A DNA stretch of 64,000 bases from Bacteroidota bacterium (GCA_016124585.1 WGNL01000023.1:206108-270107), one strand, 5' to 3'. Counted from the stretch's first letter, positions 1 through 8,756 are shown. Numbers and translations are program-made. Notes: generated by a model from the sequence alone, not told the origin.

Positions 1-162
1 GCCACCGAGCAGCCGGAGTTTGAGCTGTTCGCCGAGTCGGAGAGACGTTTTTTCCTGAAAGTGGTGGATGCGCAGGTGGATTTCCTGCCTGCCGTGGATG
101 GCGTGGTGAAGGAACTGGTGCTGCACCAAGGGGGGCAGGATATGACGGGAACGAGAAAGTAA
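1..162 (+). CDS. C-terminal fragment of a protein with a DUF3471-like tail (often on serine hydrolases/beta-lactamase-like proteins), truncated by window edge
   Basis: Frame 1 reads ATEQPEFELFAESERRFFLKVVDAQVDFLPAVDGVVKELVLHQGGQDMTGTRK*; the FFLKVVDAQ...LVLHQGGQ pattern is typical of these tails. Confidence 0.6.
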   Translation, partial: ATEQPEFELFAESERRFFLKVVDAQVDFLPAVDGVVKELVLHQGGQDMTGTRK

Positions 163-181
163 CACGGACTGCCAGTCCGTG
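163..181. terminator. Short perfect hairpin after the first CDS
   Basis: CACGGACTGCCAGTCCGTG directly after the stop; no strong T tract. Confidence 0.35.
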
Positions 182-242
182 AAAACATCTAAGTGTCGGT
201 TTGGAACTGAACCAAGCCGACCCTTTCAAGAATAGAAAACCG

Positions 243-1751
243 TTATAGCAATTTCCGTAGCTCCTTTTTCAAAATTTCCATTTTTTCAAGAGTCTTTTTA
301 GTCTCGATTGGATATTCTTTCAGAACACGGTCCATCATGACTTCCAAACGTTCCAATCCGTAAGGATGGCTGATTGACTGGGTCAATTCGTCGGGGATAA
401 CCCTTTCATTAACCAACGCATTGTACCTCCAAGCAAGCAAAACTATGTCCCATATACGGATGGAATCCTGAAAACGGCTATCTGCAATGATACGCTTGAT
501 AAGCACGGTGTCTTTGGCATCTTCCAAGGCATATATAAAATTGCTGGTATTCTCTGATTCCACTTTATTGAGACTATAACTGCCGTAGAACCAATCCAAT
601 ATAGTATCCACTTCTCGTTGCCCGCAACGGTGCCATAACTCGGCGTATAGTGCAGCCCTATTGTCCTTATAATCTTCCTTTTGCAGTTGAAGGCAATCCT
701 TTAAGTATTGTGATGCATTGGCGGTATCCAGCCTTGCACAGGCAATATGCCAATAAATAAAATCCAGCGCCATGTGGGAAGTATCCCTCCCACTTGTAGA
801 AAAATCCGCCCGCTCCAATAAATAACCAATATCATTCTTGTCAAACACGACGGGCGCATGCTTTAGAATCCATTGGCACATGCTGTAATATCCATAAGGG
901 GAATGCTCGCTTTCTCTTATCATGTATAGGTCGGGGTCTTTGGTAGGCGGCGTACCCTCCAGAATTTCCTTTACGTGCTGTTTGCCCAAGAACCGAAGTG
1001 CCTCCAACCGCTCTGTTTCATTGAAAAGGTATTTATCATGAACGGGAATATACAACTTATAGATAGCAGCGTCTATTTTATTGGGCAAATTATTGATACG
1101 GGCTTTGAGTGCCATGACCATGCTATCGCTTTGCCAATCATTGGAATTATTGGCATGACCCAATGCTTTTATGCTCATCAACATAAAAAAGCCCAAGGTA
1201 TAGTCAAGGTTTTGTCGCTCCCTTAGAAATTGTGGTAACTCATCTTCAAAATAGAGATACCCGGTCTTGACCATATAATCTTCAAGCACTTTCCTAGCTA
1301 TATCAGCTATCAGCATATCTCTTTTAGATAAATTATAGGCATCACCAGAAATTCCCGATATAATACTTAAATCAGGCACTTTATATGGCCTTGACTTCAA
1401 AAAAACAGCCGAGTCACCGAGAAAATCCGCATAGCGAAGCAGTGCCTTTTGGTCTTCCAATTGATACATGGCCAGTAGTGCAAGCCCCCTCACTTTGGGG
1501 CTTTTATTCTTTAAAAAAACCTCAATCTCCGTCATGGTCAGCGTCTTGGAAAAACTGGTGAAGCGCTCCATTGGAGTAGGCATACTAGGTTTGGTGATAT
1601 AATAGGGTGTTCTGCTGCTATACATGAATTGGGACAAGCTCACAAAATCAATGGAATCGGCAAACACCTGCATTTGCTGTGCCTTTGAGGTTTGAGCGAT
1701 GCCTTGGATTGCGATAGCGCTAATTAATAAAAGCGTGACGGCTGGTTTCAT
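243..1751 (-). CDS. Hypothetical secreted protein, possible HEAT-like helical repeats
   Basis: 502 aa ORF with N-terminal signal peptide MKPAVTLLLISAIAIQGIAQ. Confidence 0.75.
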   Translation of the reverse strand: MKPAVTLLLISAIAIQGIAQTSKAQQMQVFADSIDFVSLSQFMYSSRTPYYITKPSMPTPMERFTSFSKTLTMTEIEVFLKNKSPKVRGLALLAMYQLEDQKALLRYADFLGDSAVFLKSRPYKVPDLSIISGISGDAYNLSKRDMLIADIARKVLEDYMVKTGYLYFEDELPQFLRERQNLDYTLGFFMLMSIKALGHANNSNDWQSDSMVMALKARINNLPNKIDAAIYKLYIPVHDKYLFNETERLEALRFLGKQHVKEILEGTPPTKDPDLYMIRESEHSPYGYYSMCQWILKHAPVVFDKNDIGYLLERADFSTSGRDTSHMALDFIYWHIACARLDTANASQYLKDCLQLQKEDYKDNRAALYAELWHRCGQREVDTILDWFYGSYSLNKVESENTSNFIYALEDAKDTVLIKRIIADSRFQDSIRIWDIVLLAWRYNALVNERVIPDELTQSISHPYGLERLEVMMDRVLKEYPIETKKTLEKMEILKKELRKLL

Positions 1752-1929
1752 ATTGATTGATTTCTGATTTTACCTTTTTGAAGGTGGGGGAAAAATGCAG
1801 CGACGTTGCATCCCCCCTTAAAACTCTTTCCCACCTCATCATGTTAATCCAACGCTTCCGAAAAATCGGTGTACCTACCGACAATCAGGAGCGGCTGTTA
1901 TTTTAAAAACTACTAAAAAAGATTGAGAA

Positions 1930-3012
1930 ATGAGTCAGACATTGTTTACACCCCTTCACAAGAACGGAGCGGAATTTAGCAACCGCATCGTGATGGCACC
2001 GATGACCCGCTGCCGGGCCATTGGCAACGTGCCGAACGACCTCATGGCCACCTACTACGCCCAACGTGCCACCGCCGGGCTTATCATCACCGAAGGCACC
2101 TCACCCTCCCCGAATGGCTTGGGCTATGCCCGCATCCCCGGTATTTTCAACCAAGCACAGGTGGAAGGCTGGAAGAAAACGACCGAGGCCGTACATGCCA
2201 CGGGCGGCAAAATCTTCTTGCAAATCATGCACACAGGCCGGGTGTCCCACTCCGCCAATATGCCCGAAGGCTCGAAAATCGTGGCCCCATCCGCCATCTC
2301 CGCCGACGGCAATATGTGGACGGACTCGCAGGGGATGCAGAAGACCGAAATGCCCGAAGCCATGACCACCGACGAGGTAAAGGCAACCGTACAGGAATAC
2401 ATCCAAGCCGCCAAGAACGCCATCGAGGCGGGCTTCGACGGGGTGGAAATCCACGCTGCCAACGGCTACCTGCCCAACCAGTTCCTGAACCCCAACTCTA
2501 ATACCCGCACTGACGAATACGGCGGCAGCACCGAGAACCGCAGCCGCTTTGTGCTGGAAATCGCTCAGGGTATTGTGGATGCCATCGGCAAGGAAAAAAC
2601 GGGCATCCGCTTTTCGCCCTACAACCCCTTCAATGCGATGGGACAGTTTGACGAGACTTTTGAGACCTACGACTACCTCGCCCAGGAGATGAACAAGCTC
2701 GGCATCCTTTACGTCCACCTGCTGGACGGCGCTGCCCGTGCCGCTGGGAAGGAAGGGCTGGAACTGCTCGCCAAAATACGGGAGACATACCACGGCATCC
2801 TCATCGTGAATGCGGGCTACGACAAGGAGCGTGCCGCCCATGCCCTCGACGTGGAAAAAGCGGACATGGTGTCCTTCGGCTCGAAATTCATTTCGAACCC
2901 CGACCTGCCCTACCGCTTCGAACACAACCTGGAACTGGTCACACCCGACCAGAATACGTTCTACACCCCCGATGCGGTGGGCTATACGGATTATGGGTTT
3001 AGTGAAAACTGA
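1930..3012 (+). CDS. Old yellow enzyme family alkene reductase (NemA-like)
   Basis: LFTPLHKNGAEFSNRIVMAPMTRCRA, GFDGVEIHAANGYLPNQFLNPNSNTRTDEYGGSTENRSRF are OYE signatures. Confidence 0.95.
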   Translation: MSQTLFTPLHKNGAEFSNRIVMAPMTRCRAIGNVPNDLMATYYAQRATAGLIITEGTSPSPNGLGYARIPGIFNQAQVEGWKKTTEAVHATGGKIFLQIMHTGRVSHSANMPEGSKIVAPSAISADGNMWTDSQGMQKTEMPEAMTTDEVKATVQEYIQAAKNAIEAGFDGVEIHAANGYLPNQFLNPNSNTRTDEYGGSTENRSRFVLEIAQGIVDAIGKEKTGIRFSPYNPFNAMGQFDETFETYDYLAQEMNKLGILYVHLLDGAARAAGKEGLELLAKIRETYHGILIVNAGYDKERAAHALDVEKADMVSFGSKFISNPDLPYRFEHNLELVTPDQNTFYTPDAVGYTDYGFSEN

Positions 3013-3126
3013 TATAGTGGTCGCCCAATTTATTGGGCAGACCCAGCATTATAAAACAATAGGCCTGCCCAATAAATTGGGCGGCCACAAAGCCGCCACG
3101 GATTATATGTTTAGTGAAAACTGATA
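2986..3126. repeat. Duplicated 29-bp 3' end of the OYE gene flanking a long hairpin element
   Basis: ACGGATTATGGGTTTAGTGAAAACTGATA (2986-3014) and ACGGATTATATGTTTAGTGAAAACTGATA (3098-3126), with 27-bp inverted arms at 3017-3043 and 3062-3088 between them. Confidence 0.85.
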
Positions 3127-3146
3127 AACATTGGAACAATATGATG

Positions 3147-3178
3147 GAAGGGCTTCCGTGAGGAGGCCCTTTTTTTGT
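3147..3178 (+). terminator. Rho-independent terminator candidate
   Basis: AGGGCTTCC-GTGA-GGAGGCCCT stem followed by TTTTTTT. Confidence 0.7.
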
Positions 3179-3362
3179 TGGGGAAAAGTTTCACCTGTGA
3201 AGGTTAAATGAAAACTTTGTCCGACTCAACCTTAAAAAATACTATGCAATGTTTTCACGGAAGAAGAATAACATGAAAAAATAAAGTGAAAGCAATAAAT
3301 TAGCGTCAAAATAATCGGATATCATTTCATATCCCATTCGTCAATACAATATAAACAACACG

Positions 3363-4463
3363 ATGAACCCGAAAGCAGACGTCCTTATAGTTACCGTCAC
3401 ACCCATCGAAAGCAGGTCAGTCATCAAAGCTTTTAAGGAGGCTACGGGCAATGCCCCGAAGATGGAGCACATCAAAGACCGCACCTACCACAACCTCGGC
3501 AGCATCAACGGCGCAAGTATTTACATGGCTATTTCACAAATGGGCGCTGGTGGCGTGGGCGGCTCGCAGGAAACCGTCCGAAAAGGCATTGAAGCCCTGA
3601 ACCCCGCTGCGGTTATCATGGTCGGCATTGCCTTTGGCGTCAATCCGACCAAACAAAGAATCGGTGATATTCTGGTGTCCCACCAACTGCGGCCTTATGA
3701 ACTCCAGCGCTATGGGAAAGACGAAATCATTCTTCGGGGCGACAAACCCCCGGCATCGGCTTGGCTTTACAACCTGCTCCAAAGCATCGCACTGTATTGG
3801 GATGAAAGCAACGGTAGGGTAAAACCCGGCGTGATACTCACTGGCGAAAAACTGGTGGACAATGTGGACTACCGTGACCAACTGGTTAGTCTGGAAAAAG
3901 AAGCCATTGGCGGGGAAATGGAAGGTGCCGGGCTTTATGTCGCCTGCCATGATTACAAAAAAGACTGGATTCTCGTAAAAGCCATTTGCGACTGGGCAGA
4001 TGGTGAAAAAGACAATCCTCATAAAGACGAGCACCAGGAAATAGCCGCCCACAATGCCGCTAGTTTCGTCGTCTTTGCCTTGCAGCAGGTTCAGATTACA
4101 CAAAACGCCCCCCAACCAGAAGCAGATAAACCTAAAGAAACGCCTTTAACAAAGCCCGAAGAAAAGCCGTCCTTTCATACCCTATTAGCACAAGGTAGGA
4201 CGGGCCAAGTCATCGAGCAGTTGCTGGCCCTCACAGCATTGGACAAGTATTTAAACAACGAAGTCATTCTGTTATCATCCCGCTATGCTGCCTATCAAAG
4301 GAAACTCAATAACGGTACTGTCAGCAGCAGCTCACTTAGCATAGATTTGAACAGGATTAACCAAGCATTGATTGCCATAATTGACAAGCTGCCGCCAAAC
4401 CTCGCTGCTGCCGCCAACAAGGTTTACAATATCAACCATATAGATAATGCCAATTTCTCCTAG
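3363..4463 (+). CDS. Phosphorylase/MTA-SAH nucleosidase-like (PNP_UDP) protein with C-terminal effector-associated-domain-like region and terminal short motif
   Basis: N-terminal PNP fold signatures (GIAFGVN, GGEMEGAGLYVAC, KAICDWAD); C-term LLAQGRTGQVIEQLLALT...EVILLSSRYAAYQRKLNNGTVSSSSLSIDLNRINQALIAIIDKL resembles EADs; ends NKVYNINHIDNANFS. Confidence 0.85.
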   Translation: MNPKADVLIVTVTPIESRSVIKAFKEATGNAPKMEHIKDRTYHNLGSINGASIYMAISQMGAGGVGGSQETVRKGIEALNPAAVIMVGIAFGVNPTKQRIGDILVSHQLRPYELQRYGKDEIILRGDKPPASAWLYNLLQSIALYWDESNGRVKPGVILTGEKLVDNVDYRDQLVSLEKEAIGGEMEGAGLYVACHDYKKDWILVKAICDWADGEKDNPHKDEHQEIAAHNAASFVVFALQQVQITQNAPQPEADKPKETPLTKPEEKPSFHTLLAQGRTGQVIEQLLALTALDKYLNNEVILLSSRYAAYQRKLNNGTVSSSSLSIDLNRINQALIAIIDKLPPNLAAAANKVYNINHIDNANFS

Positions 4464-4466
4464 TTT

Positions 4467-6473
4467 ATGAACCAGCATGCTGATAAGTTGTACAAAATTG
4501 AAACAATAGGCAACGCCACTTTCATCAATTACCCGGATGGCCGCAAGATTCCACGCTATTTGACAAAGCTCCCGTTCAAATCCGACTACTTCATCGGCAG
4601 GGAAGCTGATATGCAAGCCATTGAAAGGAAATACCAAGAAGAGCAGCGGCTGCTGGTGCTGGTAAATGGCGACGGCGGCATAGGCAAGACCACCCTTGCC
4701 GCCAAGTATTGGTATGCCTACGAAGTCCGCTACACGCATTTTGCCTGGCTGTATATAGACACCAGCATTGCCAATGCCCTGATAAGCCTTGCACCGGAAT
4801 TGGGTGTGAGATTCGACGCCATGGACGACCAAGCAACCCAATTAAACAAGACCTGCCATGCCCTCACCAACCTTGCCATGCCCTGTTTGCTCATCTTGGA
4901 CAATGCCAATGAGGATGTGGACTTGAAATCGCATTTCGGCCACCTGCATGCCTTGGGCAAATGCCATATCATCCTCACCTCTAGGGTCAAGAAACTGGAT
5001 ACCGTCCCTGTCATAGAAGTGAAGCCGCTAAGCCCAGATGAAGTGGCCACCCTTTTCAAAAATTATTATGAAAAACTACAAGACGCCGAACTGCCCTTGC
5101 TCCATGAGATACTGAAGGCCGTAGATTACAATACACTCGTTGCTGAAATTTTAGCCAAAAACCTGGCCGTCCTTAACGAATTTGACACGGCTTACACTTT
5201 GGAAAAACTCTTGGCCGATTTAAGGTCAAAAGGCCTGCTGGCCATTGAAAGCGAGAAAGTCGGCGTTGTATATCAGAGCCATACCCTGCTGGAAGCCACC
5301 CCCAACGACATCATCTCGGCCATGTACGACTTATCCAAGCTGGCCGAACTTGAAATACGATTGCTCAGCAATTTTGCCGTGCTGCCCGCCGAGAAAATAC
5401 CCCACGATTTGTTCAAGCAATTATTAAAACCCGAAGACGAAAAAGCCTTCAAGCAAGCCCTCAGCCAACTGGTGAACAAAGGCTGGCTCGAACACCACCG
5501 TACCGACAACAGCTTCAAGATAAGCCCTGTGATACAGGAAGTGACCAAGGCCAAGAACGCCGAGCGGCTGCTGTCCGACTGCCGGATTTTGATAAACGTG
5601 CTGATAAATGGGCTTGACAACGAAAACCGCCACACCGACAATTACCGCCAAGCCACCGTGCTGGCCCGCTTGGGCGAGGCAGTGGTGCAGGCCATGCCCA
5701 CGCCCGATTTTGATGTGGCCAATTTATGCCAAAACATTGGCAACTATCATAAAGACACGGGCAATATCAATTCGATGATGCAGGCATATCAGCGAATGGT
5801 GGACTTGCAGACCGCCCTGCTGGCTGCCGAACCGGATAATGCTGATTTCAAAAACGGCCTCGCCGTCTCTTACTCCAAACTCGGCGAAACCCACACCGCA
5901 CTCGGCAACTTGGACAAGGCTCTCGGTTTTTATGAAAAGGACGCCGAATTGTCAAAGGAACTCCACGATGCCTTCCCAAACAATGTCGGGTTCAAAAACG
6001 GCCTAGCCGTCTCTTACTCCAATCTCGGCAACACCCACACCGCCCTTGGCAACTTGGACAAGGCACTCGGTTTTTATGAAGAACTCAACCGATTGGAAAA
6101 GGAACTCCACGATGCCTTCCCGAACAATGTCGAATTCAAAAACGGCCTCGCCGTCTCTTACTTCAATCTCGGCAACACCCACACCGCCCTAGGCAACTTA
6201 GACAAGGCACTCGGTTTTTATGAAGACTACAACCGATTGGAAAAGGAACTCCACGATGCCTTCCCGAACAATGTCGGGTTCAAAAACGGCCTTGCTGTCT
6301 CGTATGCAAAATTGGGCGAATACAGCCGTGACCATCTGAAGGATAAGGCCAAAGCCAAGGCCTATTTTCAGCAGGCAGCAGCTTTATGGGAGGAACTGGT
6401 GCGGGATGCACCGGGATATGTGGAGTTCAAGCGAAATTTGGAGATAGTGCAGCGGGCTTTGGCGGGGCTGTGA
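4467..6473 (+). CDS. STAND NTPase, NB-ARC/NLR-like, with C-terminal TPR repeats
   Basis: Walker A VNGDGGIGKTTLA, Walker B CLLILDNA, HIILTSR sensor; FIGRE before P-loop; C-terminal TPR repeats; starts 3 nt after the upstream stop. Confidence 0.9.
   Translation: MNQHADKLYKIETIGNATFINYPDGRKIPRYLTKLPFKSDYFIGREADMQAIERKYQEEQRLLVLVNGDGGIGKTTLAAKYWYAYEVRYTHFAWLYIDTSIANALISLAPELGVRFDAMDDQATQLNKTCHALTNLAMPCLLILDNANEDVDLKSHFGHLHALGKCHIILTSRVKKLDTVPVIEVKPLSPDEVATLFKNYYEKLQDAELPLLHEILKAVDYNTLVAEILAKNLAVLNEFDTAYTLEKLLADLRSKGLLAIESEKVGVVYQSHTLLEATPNDIISAMYDLSKLAELEIRLLSNFAVLPAEKIPHDLFKQLLKPEDEKAFKQALSQLVNKGWLEHHRTDNSFKISPVIQEVTKAKNAERLLSDCRILINVLINGLDNENRHTDNYRQATVLARLGEAVVQAMPTPDFDVANLCQNIGNYHKDTGNINSMMQAYQRMVDLQTALLAAEPDNADFKNGLAVSYSKLGETHTALGNLDKALGFYEKDAELSKELHDAFPNNVGFKNGLAVSYSNLGNTHTALGNLDKALGFYEELNRLEKELHDAFPNNVEFKNGLAVSYFNLGNTHTALGNLDKALGFYEDYNRLEKELHDAFPNNVGFKNGLAVSYAKLGEYSRDHLKDKAKAKAYFQQAAALWEELVRDAPGYVEFKRNLEIVQRALAGL
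5847..6278 (+). repeat. Three near-identical 144-bp (48-aa) TPR-type coding repeats plus a partial fourth
   Basis: FKNGLAVSYxxLGxTHTALGNLDKALGFYExxxxLxKELHDAFPNNV starts at 5847, 5991, 6135 and 6279. Confidence 0.9.
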
Positions 6474-6642
6474 GTGGTCTGAATCACGGATGAAGCGGAT
6501 TCAAGGATTACGCTGAAGGGCGCTGCCTTACAGCCGCACTCGTCTTAGTGTCCCATTTTTTTCAAAGCAAACCCAGCATTTCCCAATTTAGGTTCCCCTT
6601 TAGGGCAATGTTATTAACTTTAGATAATGCTTCCGCCAAGGA

Positions 6643-6680
6643 CATCCCCCTAGCCCCCTTCAAAGGGGGTTAGGGGGATG
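6643..6680. repeat. REP-like palindrome
   Basis: CATCCCCCTAGCCCCCTTCAAAGGGGGTTAGGGGGATG, near-perfect inverted repeat. Confidence 0.8.
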
Positions 6681-6750
6681 TTGGTCAGGGCAGGCTTTTT
6701 AAATCTCTCTTAAGTTAAAGTCATCCCCCTTTAGAGGTCAGGGGTAAATG

Positions 6751-6888
6751 CCCCGCTTTGAGCCGCTCCTTTACCGCTTTTGTCATCGCCGTAGGCGACC
6801 TGCAACGTCATGCAATACGCCACAACGGGACGCCGCACATGTCGCCGCTGGTGGTCTGCGACCATGACAAAAGCGGCGCACAGCGGGG
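6751..6888. other. Nested inverted-repeat region, possible structured RNA/DNA element
   Basis: CCGCTTTTGTCAT (6774-6786) / ATGACAAAAGCGG (6864-6876), with outer CCCCGCT / AGCGGGG and inner GGCGAC / GTCGCC. Confidence 0.5.
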
Positions 6889-7067
6889 TGAGCTAACTCG
6901 TCTAAATCACGGATGAAACAGATTACAAGATTCCGCCGAACGTGCCACCCCCCATCCGTGCAATCCCCAAATCCGCCAAATCCATGATTCAGAAAATTCC
7001 CCCCAAAAACCACAAAACTTGCCAAGATTCACTCCCCTGCCCCTCCGACTGGCTCCCCTTCGCTCAA

Positions 7068-7320
7068 TATTCAAGTGCCGTGCACCAATATTGGGACGGC
7101 GTGCGCCAATATTGGAAAGGCGTGAGCTAAGATTGGAACGGCGTCGGCTCCGACCAGCGAGGAATTTGCCAATCTTGGCGTTCCGAACGCTAAGATTGGC
7201 ACGGCGTGCGCTCCGACCAGCGCCCCGTCGGCAAAGATTCAAACGGCGTCGGCTCTGATTGGCTTGCCGTGCGCTGGGCGGGGCACGGCGAAGGCTTCGA
7301 CTGGCTCCCCTTTCGCTAAA
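7068..7320. repeat. Cluster of degenerate ~21-bp repeats (AATATTGG-ACGGCGTGCG-like)
   Basis: Repeated CAATATTGGGACGGCGTGCG / CAATATTGGAAAGGCGTGAG / TAAGATTGGAACGGCGTCGG / TAAGATTGGCACGGCGTGCG / AAAGATTCAAACGGCGTCGG. Confidence 0.75.
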
Positions 7321-7559
7321 TTTCAAAGAATCTGACCCATTTCAGAAAATTCTGACCCTTTTTGAAAAAATATTGGCCATTTCAGAAAAAAGCGGCAGTT
7401 GGAGAAAATCTGGCACAATTCATGGTGAATTATTTTAATATAAAAATGAGATTAGGGCGTTCATATTTTCTAATCAACCAGTGAGTCCAACAATGCGATG
7501 ACGCTTTTCTGAAGAAGCCGCCAACGCTTGTCAAGCCCCCTGCTTAATCTATCCAAACT

Positions 7560-8756
7560 ATGGCCACCAAAGCCAACAAAGAAGCCACCCCTGCAGTAGC
7601 TGAAGCCGCTTTCACTGCGATCACCACACCTCTTCCCAAGCTTCAATCCACCTCAGAAGAAGGCTTGAAACTACCCTGCGCCAGAGAGTATTTCTACAAG
7701 ATGGCGCTCAATGCTTGGGGCTATTGCCTTGCTGACCGCCTGCTGTTCATGGAGGTGAGCGAGCGCTACACGGAGGCATTTATCCAAGGCCAAGTGGATT
7801 TCATCAACACCGTGAAGAATCTGCCTGACCTCAGTGTGCTACAGGCAGCAGCTACCGAGGCCAACGAAGGGCTGGCGGCATGGCGGCAGCAAGTGGGTAG
7901 TCTCTCCAAGCGGCTGGACAATGCCATTGGCTACGCCTTCAAGAACCCCGATACGGCTGACGCTGAGCGCCAGTTAGCAGGCCTCAACGAATTTGGCACA
8001 CCGAGCGCCGAGCCTTGGGCACAGGTGGACAAATTCCTCACCAAGGCCAATAATTACCTTACGACCAAAATGACGGTGCTGGTGGACGCCAAGGCTGCCA
8101 CGGCAAACCTTCAGACCAAGTTCACGGATGTGACCACTGGTTTTTCAGCGGCTTGGGCGGATTTTATCTTCAAAGAAAAGAAGGTGGTGGATGGCACCAA
8201 GGTGACCAAAAACGGCCTCATCGATATATTGGCCGAACTCAACCCGATGCTCAACGACGGGAAATTGATATACGAATTCGACGCCACCAACCGCAAGAAA
8301 TTCACCATCAAGGATTTGGTGCGGGAAGTGCGTGGCACACATCCGGCGGGGCTGGCGGGCTACGTCTTCAACGAGCAAGGACGGGGCGTCGAGGGCGTAC
8401 TTGTAGCCGCAATAGGCCAAACCGACAAGTTCGCCATTACCGACAAGAAAGGCTATTACAAAATCAACCTCGCTGCTGGCGAAGCCACATTCCTTTACTC
8501 AATGGAAGGCATGGAACCACAGTCCTTTTCCCGCACGCTGACGGCGGGCGTCACCAGCCGCCAGAATGTGGTGCTGGTGCCTGTGGAAATAGCGCCGGAG
8601 GCTGTCGCCGCTCCTGTGGAGGAAGCCATCGTTGCCGAAACGCCGCAAGCCCCTGCCGCTGTACCGGAGAACACCAAGGAGGACTTGGTCACTGCCGTGG
8701 ACCTATTGAATCAGTCCCCTTCCTCGAACGGGGCGGCGAAAGGTGCAGTGGTTTAA
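7560..8756 (+). CDS. Hypothetical protein with C-terminal carboxypeptidase regulatory-like domain
   Basis: 398 aa; AGYVFNEQGRGVEGVLVAAIGQTDKFAITDKKGYYKINLAAGEATFLYSMEGM resembles CarboxypepD_reg-like; no obvious signal peptide. Confidence 0.75.
   Translation: MATKANKEATPAVAEAAFTAITTPLPKLQSTSEEGLKLPCAREYFYKMALNAWGYCLADRLLFMEVSERYTEAFIQGQVDFINTVKNLPDLSVLQAAATEANEGLAAWRQQVGSLSKRLDNAIGYAFKNPDTADAERQLAGLNEFGTPSAEPWAQVDKFLTKANNYLTTKMTVLVDAKAATANLQTKFTDVTTGFSAAWADFIFKEKKVVDGTKVTKNGLIDILAELNPMLNDGKLIYEFDATNRKKFTIKDLVREVRGTHPAGLAGYVFNEQGRGVEGVLVAAIGQTDKFAITDKKGYYKINLAAGEATFLYSMEGMEPQSFSRTLTAGVTSRQNVVLVPVEIAPEAVAAPVEEAIVAETPQAPAAVPENTKEDLVTAVDLLNQSPSSNGAAKGAVV

Larger units (their letters stand above)
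6478..6940. repeat. Pair of ~40-bp degenerate direct repeats
   Basis: tctgaatcacggatgaagcggattcaaggattacgctgaa (6478) versus tctaaatcacggatgaaacagattacaagattccgccgaa (6901). Confidence 0.7.

Noticed and set aside
2101-2925. 274-aa minus-strand ORF (and other overlapping frames) within the OYE gene
   Set aside because: Lies fully antisense to a clear OYE CDS in GC-rich DNA; no recognisable domain.
3534-4115. 193-aa minus ORF antisense to the PNP gene
   Set aside because: Shadow ORF opposite a well-supported enzyme.
6783-7326. Minus-strand ORFs of 80 and 139 aa in the repeat field
   Set aside because: Composition is Arg/Ser-rich repeat translation; no support as a real gene, so reported only as repeat.
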